Shown here piece after piece: positions 7,358-14,703 of a DNA stretch of 14,715 bases. Under the pieces are notes generated by a model, which was not told where the DNA came from, made no database searches, and worked only from the letters and a program-made list of their open reading frames with translations. Position numbers and translations under genes: made by a program. Every line of letters begins with the position of its first letter. The first letter of the stretch is position 1. The DNA is from Gracilaria caudata (Eukaryota; Rhodophyta; Florideophyceae; Gracilariales; Gracilariaceae): NCBI GenBank assembly GCA_030374735.1, contig JASCIV010000616.1:962-15676 (forward strand), written 5' to 3'.

Positions 7358-7950
7358 GATGACAGCGCTGTGAGCGAGCGACGGGGCTGGGAAGGGAGCA
7401 AGCGCAGCTGCTGCACCACCAAAAAAGCTAACGGAGAGGCGCGCATTCGGCCGAGCGGCCGAGCGCAGGGCGACGCATATGTATGCATGTGACGAACGAT
7501 AGCGCCGTTTGGTAGCGCATGGGGGCCAGCTGCGGACGTGTCAGCGACGAGATACCTGCGCGCGTTTTCGCACGTCGCCCATCGACGTGTTGCGCCGTTT
7601 TCGCGCATCGCGCGCATTTTGGCGCCGCGCGTGGCGCGGTGCGTGAAAAGATTCGACCGCATCTTTGCACGGCGCGCGCTTGTTGGGGGGGGGGCGTGTC
7701 GCGTGTGACGGCTGTGATATTCGGACAGATGTCCGCATCTTTTGGCGAAGGGTTTGTGCAATGCGCCATTGCTGCATTGGCTGTTTTCGGTGGCCGCCAT
7801 TGGCTGCGGGGCTGTCGGTTTGCATTTTTTTGTGTTTTTTTTTGCGCGGGTGCGTTGAATTGGAATGAATCGTGGCGACAGAGCGGTGGTGCAGAGCGAA
7901 ACGCAGCGCGTTTCAAAAGTAGAAAACGGTAAAGCGGTGTGTTCGAACAA
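7358..7950 (-). promoter_or_regulatory. Upstream region of the bZIP gene, with paired CCAAT boxes
   Basis: No supported gene. Reading towards the bZIP gene, CAGCCAAT-type boxes occur twice (ATTGG on + at 7776-7780 and 7799-7803, 23 bases apart), about 420 bases before the start codon. TTTTGGCGCC (E2F-like) is at 7617-7626. A run of nine G is near 7685 and T runs are near 7827-7842. Paired CCAAT boxes are typical NF-Y sites; use here is inference. Several ORFs cross the region in different frames but none has family features. Confidence 0.3.
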
Positions 7951-9233
7951 TTCGCCGATTCGAAATGCAGAATCATCTTTGGTGCGTTCCGACGCGGTCC
8001 GTCCGCATTAACTCACAAACTTCCCACAAAGAGACACGCTAGTAGTAATGTTAGGCCGTCTCTCCATGATACTGGGTCGGAGATACGATAGATTCGATTA
8101 GTTCTCTCCCTGAGCTCAGTTCGCGAATCGAATACGCAAGTATTCGCGCTCTCACGATTCTGTGAAGGTAACGATTCACAGCCATGCATTGATCAAAATC
8201 AAAACTTGTTCTCACTTCATTGTGAACTAAAAGTAGAACGTCAGCTTTTCCCAACTACCTGCTGAACTGACCTCACCCACCGCTAAGTTGCTCAACGTTT
8301 CGAATCACGTCACGTCTACTACGCGGTAGTCCCGCCGAAATCTCGCTTTCAGCGAAATGAGCTCCCTGTGCATTGCGCGCCTCAAATCCGTTTTTTGACA
8401 CGATTCCTCTACAACAACTGTGATGCATCATATATAGTAACACCTTTCTACTTATTCCACTAGCACCTGAGCCCCCGATATGCCCAATCCTGTAATAAGA
8501 TTGCTTTGCATCGTTCCTATGGAGAAAAAGCAAACGTATCTAAACTTAGGTACACTGAACTTGTCTGCATCACTACACGCTGTGTACTCGAAAGAAACGA
8601 AAACGGATTGACCAACTTGCACTAAACGCGTTACCACCCTCTACATGAAACATAGGCTGGCCGTGCTAATCGGTTTTTGTGAAGTCAAGCGCATTCTAAG
8701 ATCAACAAATGCAAGCTAGGCGTGACAGATACCTGCTGATAATCACTCCACGTAAAACAAACAATCACACCGAGTCGCCCTAGATAGTCGCCATGCAACC
8801 AGCTGAGCAGCCCTCGTTGCCGACTCTCCCAACCCTGTAACGAGCGTTACTCAATTCGAACCAAAGATGAACTCACTAAAAGTCTTGCACTCCTTCCTCA
8901 TCATCGTCTTCTTCAGATTCCATGCGCTACTACGCGAACACGTCACAGCAACTGACAATCCGCAACATGAATTAAGGAGAGCGTCACTCTGCTTTTCACA
9001 TGCAACACCAATTTCAGTCACGAAGCTCATCCCTTCCTGCAGACACGAGCCGTCCGAACTCGGTATAAATACCGCTCCCATCGGCGCGTACTGAACGCTC
9101 TCGGTCTCCCCCAAGTCGCTGGAGCCAGATTCTCCAGGAAGCTGAACCCTCTCGAAGTGCGGGGCCTCGCCGTCATCTTGGGTGGGACACTCGGCAGGAG
9201 CCTGCAGGACGGCCTGAGGGGGGGGGGATGCTC
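7951..9233. other. Gene-poor, lower-GC stretch with no recognisable gene
   Basis: GC content falls noticeably from the preceding GC-rich block. No ORF with recognisable features was found. Contents I can support: a cluster of short hairpins at 8123-8355, a perfect palindrome TGATGCATCA at 8421-8430, GTAACG-AG-CGTTAC at 8837-8850, and a TATAAATA string at 9064-9071 with nothing obvious downstream. On the minus strand a frame is open from about 9330 to 8851. It gives a Glu/Ser-rich then Cys-rich translation without a clear start and is listed as a finding, not a gene. Confidence 0.5.
8123..8355. other. Cluster of short hairpins, candidate structured RNA
   Basis: Consecutive inverted repeats: CGAATAC-GCAA-GTATTCG (8129-8146, a GNRA-type loop, with GCG/CGC beyond a bulge, 8123-8149); CTGTGAA...TTCACAG (8160-8181, 8-base loop); TTGAT-CAAA-ATCAA (8189-8202); GTT-CT-CAC...GTGAAC (8208-8227); TCAGC...GCTGA (8241-8265); ACTAC-GCG-GTAGT (8318-8330); TCGCT-TTC-AGCGA (8343-8355). 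Individually each is short. Their density in a gene-free stretch is the point. No known ncRNA family was recognised. Confidence 0.3.
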
Positions 9234-9486
9234 GCCGAGTTACCCAGTAGGTTGTTGAAGTGCCGACCTCGCCGCCCACTGGGCCTACCAAAGTGCTTGG
9301 TTTCGGTTGTCCATGAGGTTCCTCAAGTGCTCATCAGGCCGCCTACTGGGCTTCACAAAGTGCCTGGTGACGCCGCCTCTTGGCTCTTCATTTGCTGGTC
9401 AGGCCGCCCACTGGCCACGGGTTAACACAAAAGTGCCTGATCCGGCCGCCTACTTGGAGTAACGAGGTCGACAAATGGGCTGTCTT
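9234..9486. repeat. Degenerate tandem repeat, ~31-42 base unit, about seven copies
   Basis: Units begin at about 9234, 9271, 9306, 9338, 9372, 9403 and 9445, most with GCCGCCYACTGG and later AAAGTGCYTG. The copies at 9271 and 9338 are the closest pair; 9234 and 9306 are the most diverged. Unit length varies from about 31 to 42 bases, so no single reading frame is maintained. It is therefore a decayed minisatellite rather than a coding repeat. A run of 10 G lies just before it (near 9218-9227). Confidence 0.65.
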
Positions 9487-9767
9487 GTGGGCGGACTTAT
9501 TTTTTTTTTCTCTCTCCTCTAATCGACTCTCTCTCTCAATCTGACCTTTGCTAACTTTGTTTTCTTTCTCATCTTTTGCTTGTGTTTGGAACAGGAACAG
9601 GAACAGGAATATATTCACTATGATGATAGCTTTGGGATAAATAACTTCGATCTTCTTTACAACAACATTGCTTTAATAAAAACCGTTTTGTGTTCTACAG
9701 TTCTTCTTCTTGGTTCCGTTGATTTCATTTGCTGCTTTTCTTCTGATTCCTTTGCCAAAGACATATT
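9487..9767 (+). other. Pyrimidine-rich stretch with intron-3'-end-like signals and a short open frame
   Basis: From about 9500 to 9587 the + strand is mostly C/T. CTAAC at 9551-9555 (branch-point-like) is followed by a pyrimidine tract and a CAG at 9592-9594, inside (GGAACA)3 at 9588-9605. After that AG, a frame stays open for 70 codons to a TGA at 9805-9807 (starting EQEQEYIHYDDS). This looks like an intron 3' end and exon, but I found no convincing 5' splice partner or protein family. Confidence 0.25.
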
Positions 9768-10037
9768 ATGTCACACAACGAAGTGCATTCTGCTTTTGGG
9801 CGATTGAGGATGACTCTTCAACGCAATACCTTATCGAATGAGGCGATTGGCGACGAGAAGGAGAAGGATTTGATCAATACCCCACGTAAAGCTGTGGGGG
9901 AGCTCCACTGGGAGTGGCGTTTCTACAACGCTTGCGTGTTGTTCGTGTTCTGCTACTTGTGGTATCCTTTCAAAGGTCGCAGGTTTTTCGAATGGCGGGG
10001 ATGGAAGCATGAGCCTGTTTCAAATATACATGAGTAG
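9768..10037 (+). CDS. Unrecognised small ORF, possible membrane protein (89 aa)
   Basis: ATG at 9768 to TAG at 10037. The first ~48 residues are polar (MSHNEVHSAFGRLRMTLQ...). Residues about 50-67 form a hydrophobic, aromatic-rich segment (FYNACVLFVFCYLWYPF), then a basic/aromatic KGRRFFEWRGW, and the end is polar. One membrane helix is plausible. There is no match to a family I know, no Kozak strength (attATGt), and it lies in the gene-poor block. It may be a real small gene, an exon or a decayed mobile-element fragment. Confidence 0.25.
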   Translation: MSHNEVHSAFGRLRMTLQRNTLSNEAIGDEKEKDLINTPRKAVGELHWEWRFYNACVLFVFCYLWYPFKGRRFFEWRGWKHEPVSNIHE

Positions 10038-10634
10038 CATTGGTCTTATGGTTGTGTTGGTTTGAAACAAATCTCTACCTTGTTCTTCTTCCTTATCAAC
10101 GATGAATAATCCCATTCTTTGAACTTTGTTCAATATCCGTCTCCATGAATTGCGCCCGAAACCCACCCACTGAGTAATTGCATTACGTTCGGAGCAACTG
10201 AAGAAAAACTTTGATACCAACTCAGAATAGTTAGAAAGTACCCAAGTTTCGGACGATAAGAACGCACTCCGAGATTCGGATCACATATCGCTACGGAGAA
10301 ATACAACGTTCTCATGAATCCGTGCACTACAGTTTGTAACATGTGCTGGAAGAACAGAGAAGAACAAGATGCTTTGATCCGAGCATTGAGAAAGCTAACG
10401 GTAGCCCAGTACTCGAATACGATAAAAGCATCACAGGAAAGCCTTATTGGCGACAACCACGGCGATCAAATGATGGGTCTTTCTGTTTCCAACATAATCA
10501 TTTGTGATACTGTCGGGTTGCTCCTACTTTCGGCGTTACTTTCGAAACAAACAGTTGGTCAGTTTGGAGCTCATGCGATGAGCATGAAGGTAGTCAAGTT
10601 TCTGACCCGAGGGAACTGTACAGCCGTAGCTATT
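10038..10634. other. Gene-poor interval before the PrimPol 3' end
   Basis: No secure gene. Short frames are open on both strands: minus 10130-10456 (no ATG at the 5' end), minus from about 10285 to 10020 (polar-basic, ending LLMYI), and plus 10314-10874, listed separately. None carries a recognised motif. The mixture of broken frames on both strands is what one would expect of a decayed insertion, but no terminal repeats were found. Confidence 0.35.
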
Positions 10635-10874
10635 CTAAAGTGCTCCACTACATGTGACGTTATCGAGGACAGCGTTGAGAGCATTGTCGCTTATCCCTCC
10701 ATCCAAATCTTCTACCTCATTTGCTACGCGAAAAAGATCCTCATCGTTGATTTCCTCAAAAACCCAGTTTGGCATTGCCCAACTTGGAGAACGAAAGCCT
10801 CGGCAATCTGGGTCAAAGCATCTTTGATACATGGTTCTGGTTTCCATATCAGCAACCAACAGAACGTTGTTTGA
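10314..10874 (+). CDS. Unrecognised ORF partly antisense to PrimPol (186 aa), doubtful
   Basis: ATG at 10314; the first 107 codons lie outside PrimPol and the rest runs antisense over PrimPol's 3' 240 bases. Residues 13-47 look helical and charged (KNREEQDALIRALRKL...), and residues 60-78 are hydrophobic (NIIICDTVGLLLLSALL). The part over PrimPol is explained by coding constraint on the other strand. The frame without that overlap is long for this base composition but not decisive. No family was recognised. Confidence 0.2.
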   Translation: MNPCTTVCNMCWKNREEQDALIRALRKLTVAQYSNTIKASQESLIGDNHGDQMMGLSVSNIIICDTVGLLLLSALLSKQTVGQFGAHAMSMKVVKFLTRGNCTAVAILKCSTTCDVIEDSVESIVAYPSIQIFYLICYAKKILIVDFLKNPVWHCPTWRTKASAIWVKASLIHGSGFHISNQQNVV

Positions 10875-11930
10875 TTTATGGTGCCTTCCTATATTTGCGC
10901 AGTATTTGTATCCTCCCTTGATGGCATAAATCAGCAAGTGTTCTCCTACCATGGTTATACCATATATTCCCCCACAATGAGGCCCAATGATTGAAAGCAC
11001 GTAGTCGTCCAGCGTAGCATGTGGAGAAGCGCAATCCCTTTCGAACTTTCTTCCTTCCGGTGTGATTCGTTTAACCCTTACATTGATCCCTGGGCTTGCA
11101 TGCGATGGACAAGGGTTTCCTCGAATTGTGACTCCTTTCTTTACGCTGCATACCAAACTACTCATGAAAAAGTCTTTGGAGAATGATGCGCGGTCACCCT
11201 GGTGACCAAGTGGAAGAAGACGTGCGGATTTACCAAACTTTGAGCTCCCAACAATTCGAAAACATCTATTCTTGGTGTAAACGCCAAGGTCAACGAAGGA
11301 AACTTTTACATCATCTTTGTTCACGAGAACTAGATCCTCGTCCAGTTCTCTCAGCTCTTCCACAACTTTGTGCGCAAAGAGTCCAGCTTGGATGTTATCG
11401 TAGAATGCGATATTTTCAAACACAAGGTGCCGCGAGAACTTACTCTCTGTCGTGGAGTCGAGCTCAATAATATCCTCCGAATGCCTTCTGAGCGGTATAC
11501 GTGCCAGTCTTGAAACTGCTTCAACAAGACGGTCTATCATTTTCTCAGCATCACATGCATTCTGTGCTCGCTTGTACTCCAAATCGAAGTATAGTTTGCA
11601 TGCGCGCTGACTTCGGATAACTTCATAAAAGTGAAGAGTGCTCGACCGTCGCATGCAGCGCGCATAGAAGCGCCAGAATGCATTATAAGACCCTGTCAAG
11701 TATCGCCTCTTTCCGCTCGAGTCGATTTCGTTGGACCAAACTTGAACACGCAACGGAATCTTATCGGCGTGTTCGAATGCTTGCAGCTGTGTAGGAAATG
11801 TGTCTACTCTCACGGTGGCATCAGTCCGAACTGCTTGAAGCACCTGCTTGAGGGCTCTGTTCGATTTGAATTGGTACCGAAAACGGGGTCTCTTCGCGTA
11901 AAACTTGGACGGGGAGATTGAGGATGACAT
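10635..11930 (-). CDS. PRIMPOL: PrimPol (CCDC111-type primase-polymerase)
   Basis: Archaeo-eukaryotic primase that reprimes DNA synthesis past lesions in nucleus and mitochondria. Numbered from ATG 11930 (431 residues): motif I YFDLEY with Asp116 and Glu118, motif II KFSRH with Ser166 and His168, motif III FVDLGVYTKNR with Asp214. The C-terminal zinc knuckle has Cys344, His351, Cys371 and Cys376 in the family's spacing (YCANIGRHHKSNN ... YQRCFDPDC). After the zinc module an acidic end (NDEDLFRVANEVEDL) could be an RPA-binding motif. Start 11930 was chosen because it puts the catalytic residues within two positions of human PrimPol. The frame remains open upstream to 12557, with ATGs at 12095, 12125, 12407 and 12557, so a longer, possibly targeting, N terminus is possible. 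It is shorter than human PrimPol (560 residues), mostly through missing insertions. Identification is secure; the start is not. Confidence 0.93.
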   Translation of the reverse strand: MSSSISPSKFYAKRPRFRYQFKSNRALKQVLQAVRTDATVRVDTFPTQLQAFEHADKIPLRVQVWSNEIDSSGKRRYLTGSYNAFWRFYARCMRRSSTLHFYEVIRSQRACKLYFDLEYKRAQNACDAEKMIDRLVEAVSRLARIPLRRHSEDIIELDSTTESKFSRHLVFENIAFYDNIQAGLFAHKVVEELRELDEDLVLVNKDDVKVSFVDLGVYTKNRCFRIVGSSKFGKSARLLPLGHQGDRASFSKDFFMSSLVCSVKKGVTIRGNPCPSHASPGINVRVKRITPEGRKFERDCASPHATLDDYVLSIIGPHCGGIYGITMVGEHLLIYAIKGGYKYCANIGRHHKSNNVLLVADMETRTMYQRCFDPDCRGFRSPSWAMPNWVFEEINDEDLFRVANEVEDLDGGISDNALNAVLDNVTCSGAL

Positions 11931-12405
11931 GCAGGGTTTCCAGCTTGCCAGGTATAAGTGCAACTCTTTGCGCTGAGACTTGCGAGAAGTTGCTTCGACT
12001 GAGCAACATAATGTCGATTCAATCGACTCGATTGATCGAACTCTGGTGCTCCACAAGGCGAAGCCCACAGCAGCATGAGTTTTTGGCGGGCTCATGCCCG
12101 TTTGCCCGTGCGATCCATGCTCCATAGAACATGGAGCCCTTTTTCTTAAAAATAAATACAAGGGTACAGGTACAGGGGTGAAACTTTGATTTCGGACATC
12201 GATGACCGTTGGCTTGTATCGCCGATTCCGGATCTGGGTGATGGAAGATGCATCTTCACGCTTGGGGTTCCAGGTTGGAGCCTCCTTCGCAACGGTGCAG
12301 CGACAGCTTTCGTTGGTTGTTGGTGTCGAATCCGGGGGCCTTGGAACAAAGCTCTGTTGGCAACACGCTACTCTCAGTAGCGAGATATTCTCGTGACTCA
12401 CTAAC
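11931..12405. promoter_or_regulatory. Shared divergent region of PrimPol and PTAR1
   Basis: 475 bases between the chosen starts. TTTGGCGGG (12082-12090) matches the E2F consensus, about 150 bases from the PrimPol start. Inverted repeats lie at 12119-12137 (GCTCCAT-AGAAC-ATGGAGC, followed by CCTTTTT) and near 12361-12392 (CTACT-CTC-AGTAG and CGAGA-TAT-TCTCG). AATAAATA lies at about 12150. The PrimPol frame is open across the whole interval, so part may be coding. Confidence 0.4.
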
Positions 12406-13170
12406 ATGGACGACTTGGTAGTCTTGATCGCAAAAGCCTTCAATGCCAAGAAGATATTTACACTCAAGGAAGTTGGAGTCGTTACCGAGTCGGTTTCAGA
12501 GGGTTCTGAAAAGACACCGGCCACGGCACTCGTAGAAACACATGGATGCATTGGCATAGGCTCATGGATACTACCAAGGCTGTACGCTCATGCCACGGCA
12601 AGACTTCTGAAGAATAAACGTGACCTTGATGCCTCGACATCGTTGTTGCTTTGCACTCCTGACAATCTGACGGCGTGGAATGTAAGGAAAGCTTGCACAA
12701 AACCCGAGACTGTTCTTGCCGAACTCGAGTTTAACCGATTAATGATAACCAGAGCCCCGAAGAGCGCAGAGAGCTGGTCTCACCGTTCGTGGATGCTCCG
12801 CACGTTTCTGTTCCCGTTGCCACCGGAACAGGTAGATACCGAGCTGCTGTTAGCATGGATTGCCTCTTCACGAAAGCCGCATAACTATTATGCTGGAGTA
12901 CATCGCTCACGTCTACTCCGGTGGATGACACCATCTGTAATACGCAGGGAACAGGAGCAGAGTCGAAAATGGTTGAGAACACATGTGTCTGACTCATCCG
13001 GATGGTGGTATCACAGAACCTTATTGACAATTAGTGACCAAGATAGCGACGCAATTGAAAGAAACTGGTTCCATGATATGAACGAGAGATATGGGGAGGG
13101 CTCTCAAAGCATTGCGATACATAGACGGCTGTACAAGAACCAAAACACGAGTTTAATGGAAAGCATGTGA
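12406..13170 (+). CDS. PTAR1-like protein prenyltransferase alpha subunit
   Basis: In animals PTAR1 pairs with RabGGTB as geranylgeranyltransferase III and modifies the SNARE Ykt6. The 254 residues carry four PPTA-type repeats: around 84-95 (TPDNLTAWNVRK, the PTAR1-style opening), 103-132 (LEFNRLMITRAPKSAESWSHR), 146-171 (LLAWIASSRKPHNYYAGVHR) and 183-206 (KWLRTHVSDSSGWWYHRTLL). The N-terminal WILPRLYAHATARLL (54-68) also resembles the start of PTAR1. ATG 12406 has a fair context (aacATGg) and fits. The protein is much shorter than human PTAR1 (about 400), lacking a C-terminal extension. The alpha subunit of Rab GGTase or farnesyltransferase is the alternative; the TPDNLTAWNVRK opening favours PTAR1. 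Divergent from PrimPol, convergent with lycopene cyclase. Confidence 0.85.
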   Translation: MDDLVVLIAKAFNAKKIFTLKEVGVVTESVSEGSEKTPATALVETHGCIGIGSWILPRLYAHATARLLKNKRDLDASTSLLLCTPDNLTAWNVRKACTKPETVLAELEFNRLMITRAPKSAESWSHRSWMLRTFLFPLPPEQVDTELLLAWIASSRKPHNYYAGVHRSRLLRWMTPSVIRREQEQSRKWLRTHVSDSSGWWYHRTLLTISDQDSDAIERNWFHDMNERYGEGSQSIAIHRRLYKNQNTSLMESM

Positions 13171-13182
13171 ACGGAAAACGTG

Positions 13183-14703
13183 CTAATCCTCGGCATCGAC
13201 GTCGTACAAAGGAAGCACAGATTTCAGCAGTGTCAGCCTTCCTTTTGTCATGGAATCCTTCATCAACGATAAGCGAACACGATTAGATGTCCTGACAAAC
13301 ACACCGAGGCCAAACACCAGCCGTTCCATTGGTTTCATCAGTCTGAAAGACAGAAAGTCTGCCCACTGTTTGGTCGGCAGGTCAAAGAACGCTGTGAAGA
13401 AATCACGAGTTTCTTGCAGGTCGATATGTTGTAGATACTCACCGCCAAAGTTGAAAAAATCACGTTGGTAGTTTCGACCTTCGTTCCAAATGCTGTTCCA
13501 TATGCGATGAGAAACGTTATCAGGATCTCCCCCTCTTTCCAGCTCATCCGCGATGATCTGCGCGGTTTGGTTTGCAAGTTTGAGCGCACGGGCAATCATG
13601 TAACCGGTGGCAGGATGCACAAACGCTGCTGCGCCGCCAAATGCAATTACTCTTTGATCAAGGTCGGGCTTTTCACCGCCCATTGGAATAAGGCAGTACT
13701 CCTCGTCAAGAACTTTTTCGACCTGAACACCGTAGTAGTTGAGTCGCTTGTACAAACGCTCTTTGAGAAGATCAAAATCCATGGCCGGGGAAGCTACTAA
13801 AGACGTTTCCTCAAAGAACACGTGACGGCCTTTGCCACTATCTAGGGGCATGACATACAGAAATGTGGGCTGCTTGAGACTGATGCGTTTGTCTTTGGCT
13901 GTTTGCATGTGATCATCGCGGTAATCCATGAGGAGCATTTCGTTGCTGTCATAGGGATAGCCGTTTTCGCTGACAAGGCATTCAATGCCGTAGGCTGCCT
14001 GAAAGCCGGGTTGCTTCCCAGGCTGCACGTTGACAAATTTAAGGGAATGTCCTGTTGCATCGATCACGAGACGCGCAGCGACTTGCAATTCGGGCTGTTG
14101 CGGGTTGTTCTCGAGGCAAACGTAACTGAGACCCTGCTTTTCATGGCGCACAGATGAAACGGCGTCGGCAGCCAAGGTGACGTTACCAGACTGGGTGCAG
14201 CGTTCTAGGAGGCGAGCCTTGAGCTTCAGGCGGTCGACGCGCGTGTACTGGCGGGGAAGCACGCGCTTGTTTCCATCGCGGCGCACATATACGGACGTGC
14301 GAGGCCACACATGAGACGCACAGTCTTCCAAACCCAGCGGCTGCATGTCGTCGAGCCAAGTGCCATAGTTATTCGGCCACGGCGTGTTGAGGTTTGCGTC
14401 AGTGCAGAACACGCGCACCGCGCGCTCGCCAAGCGCAGCCGCGAGCGAAAGTCCGGCGGGGCCTGCGCCAATGACGACTGCGTCGTACAGCGCCGGCGGC
14501 GATGGAGATGCAACCGGCGCGGGCACGGGTGCCGACTGAGGCGAGGCTGTCAGCATCGGGCCGCGCGCACGACGGCGCGACGGCGCCGTTGGACGGGGGG
14601 GCGCGCGCGGCGGGAGCAAGCGGCGATGGAGCGAGTCATGGGTATGGGGGAGGGCAGTGGGTGTCAGGAAGGCTGCGTGGAGGGAGACGGATGCAGGCGC
14701 CAT
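13183..14703 (-). CDS. Lycopene cyclase, CrtL/LCYB-LCYE family (probably beta)
   Basis: Closes the ends of lycopene to form ring-bearing carotenoids at plastid membranes. ATG 14703 (ccATGg) gives 506 residues, the usual length. Residues 1-70 are Ser/Pro/Arg-rich, a likely plastid transit peptide. The FAD/NAD-binding motif is VIGAGPAGLSLA (77-88). Family blocks follow: PNNYGTWLDDMQPLGLEDC (110-128), VIDATGH (213-219), AYGIE (237-241), MDYRDDH (259-265), the cyclase motif FFEET (296-300), IPMGG (339-343) and FGGAAAFVHPATGYM (355-369). The C-terminal block NYQRDFFNFG ... FFTAFFDLP (411-443) is also conserved. IPMGG and EETSLVA favour beta; MDYRD, FFEET and HPATGY are closer to epsilon. I call beta as the commoner single enzyme, with moderate confidence. 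The family call is secure. Confidence 0.93.
   Translation of the reverse strand: MAPASVSLHAAFLTPTALPHTHDSLHRRLLPPRAPPRPTAPSRRRARGPMLTASPQSAPVPAPVASPSPPALYDAVVIGAGPAGLSLAAALGERAVRVFCTDANLNTPWPNNYGTWLDDMQPLGLEDCASHVWPRTSVYVRRDGNKRVLPRQYTRVDRLKLKARLLERCTQSGNVTLAADAVSSVRHEKQGLSYVCLENNPQQPELQVAARLVIDATGHSLKFVNVQPGKQPGFQAAYGIECLVSENGYPYDSNEMLLMDYRDDHMQTAKDKRISLKQPTFLYVMPLDSGKGRHVFFEETSLVASPAMDFDLLKERLYKRLNYYGVQVEKVLDEEYCLIPMGGEKPDLDQRVIAFGGAAAFVHPATGYMIARALKLANQTAQIIADELERGGDPDNVSHRIWNSIWNEGRNYQRDFFNFGGEYLQHIDLQETRDFFTAFFDLPTKQWADFLSFRLMKPMERLVFGLGVFVRTSNRVRLSLMKDSMTKGRLTLLKSVLPLYDVDAED

Noticed and set aside
7519..7932. Plus-strand frame of 137 codons
   Set aside because: Has an ATG but Arg/Ala/Cys-rich translation with no domain, and spans G and T runs and CCAAT boxes.
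7938..7965. GTTCGAAC resembling a tRNA B box
   Set aside because: The ninth base does not fit the B-box consensus and no cloverleaf could be built around it; other GTTCGA matches in the window also failed.
7306..7976. Overlapping minus-strand frames (182 and 214 codons) upstream of the bZIP gene
   Set aside because: Two competing frames in the same DNA, biased composition, no motifs; better explained as promoter sequence.
9061..9074. CGGTATAAATACCG as a TATA promoter
   Set aside because: No gene starts at a suitable distance on either strand.
12119..12145. Hairpin plus T-run resembling a bacterial rho-independent terminator
   Set aside because: The genome is eukaryotic and the element lies between divergent gene starts, where a terminator has no role; kept only as an inverted repeat.
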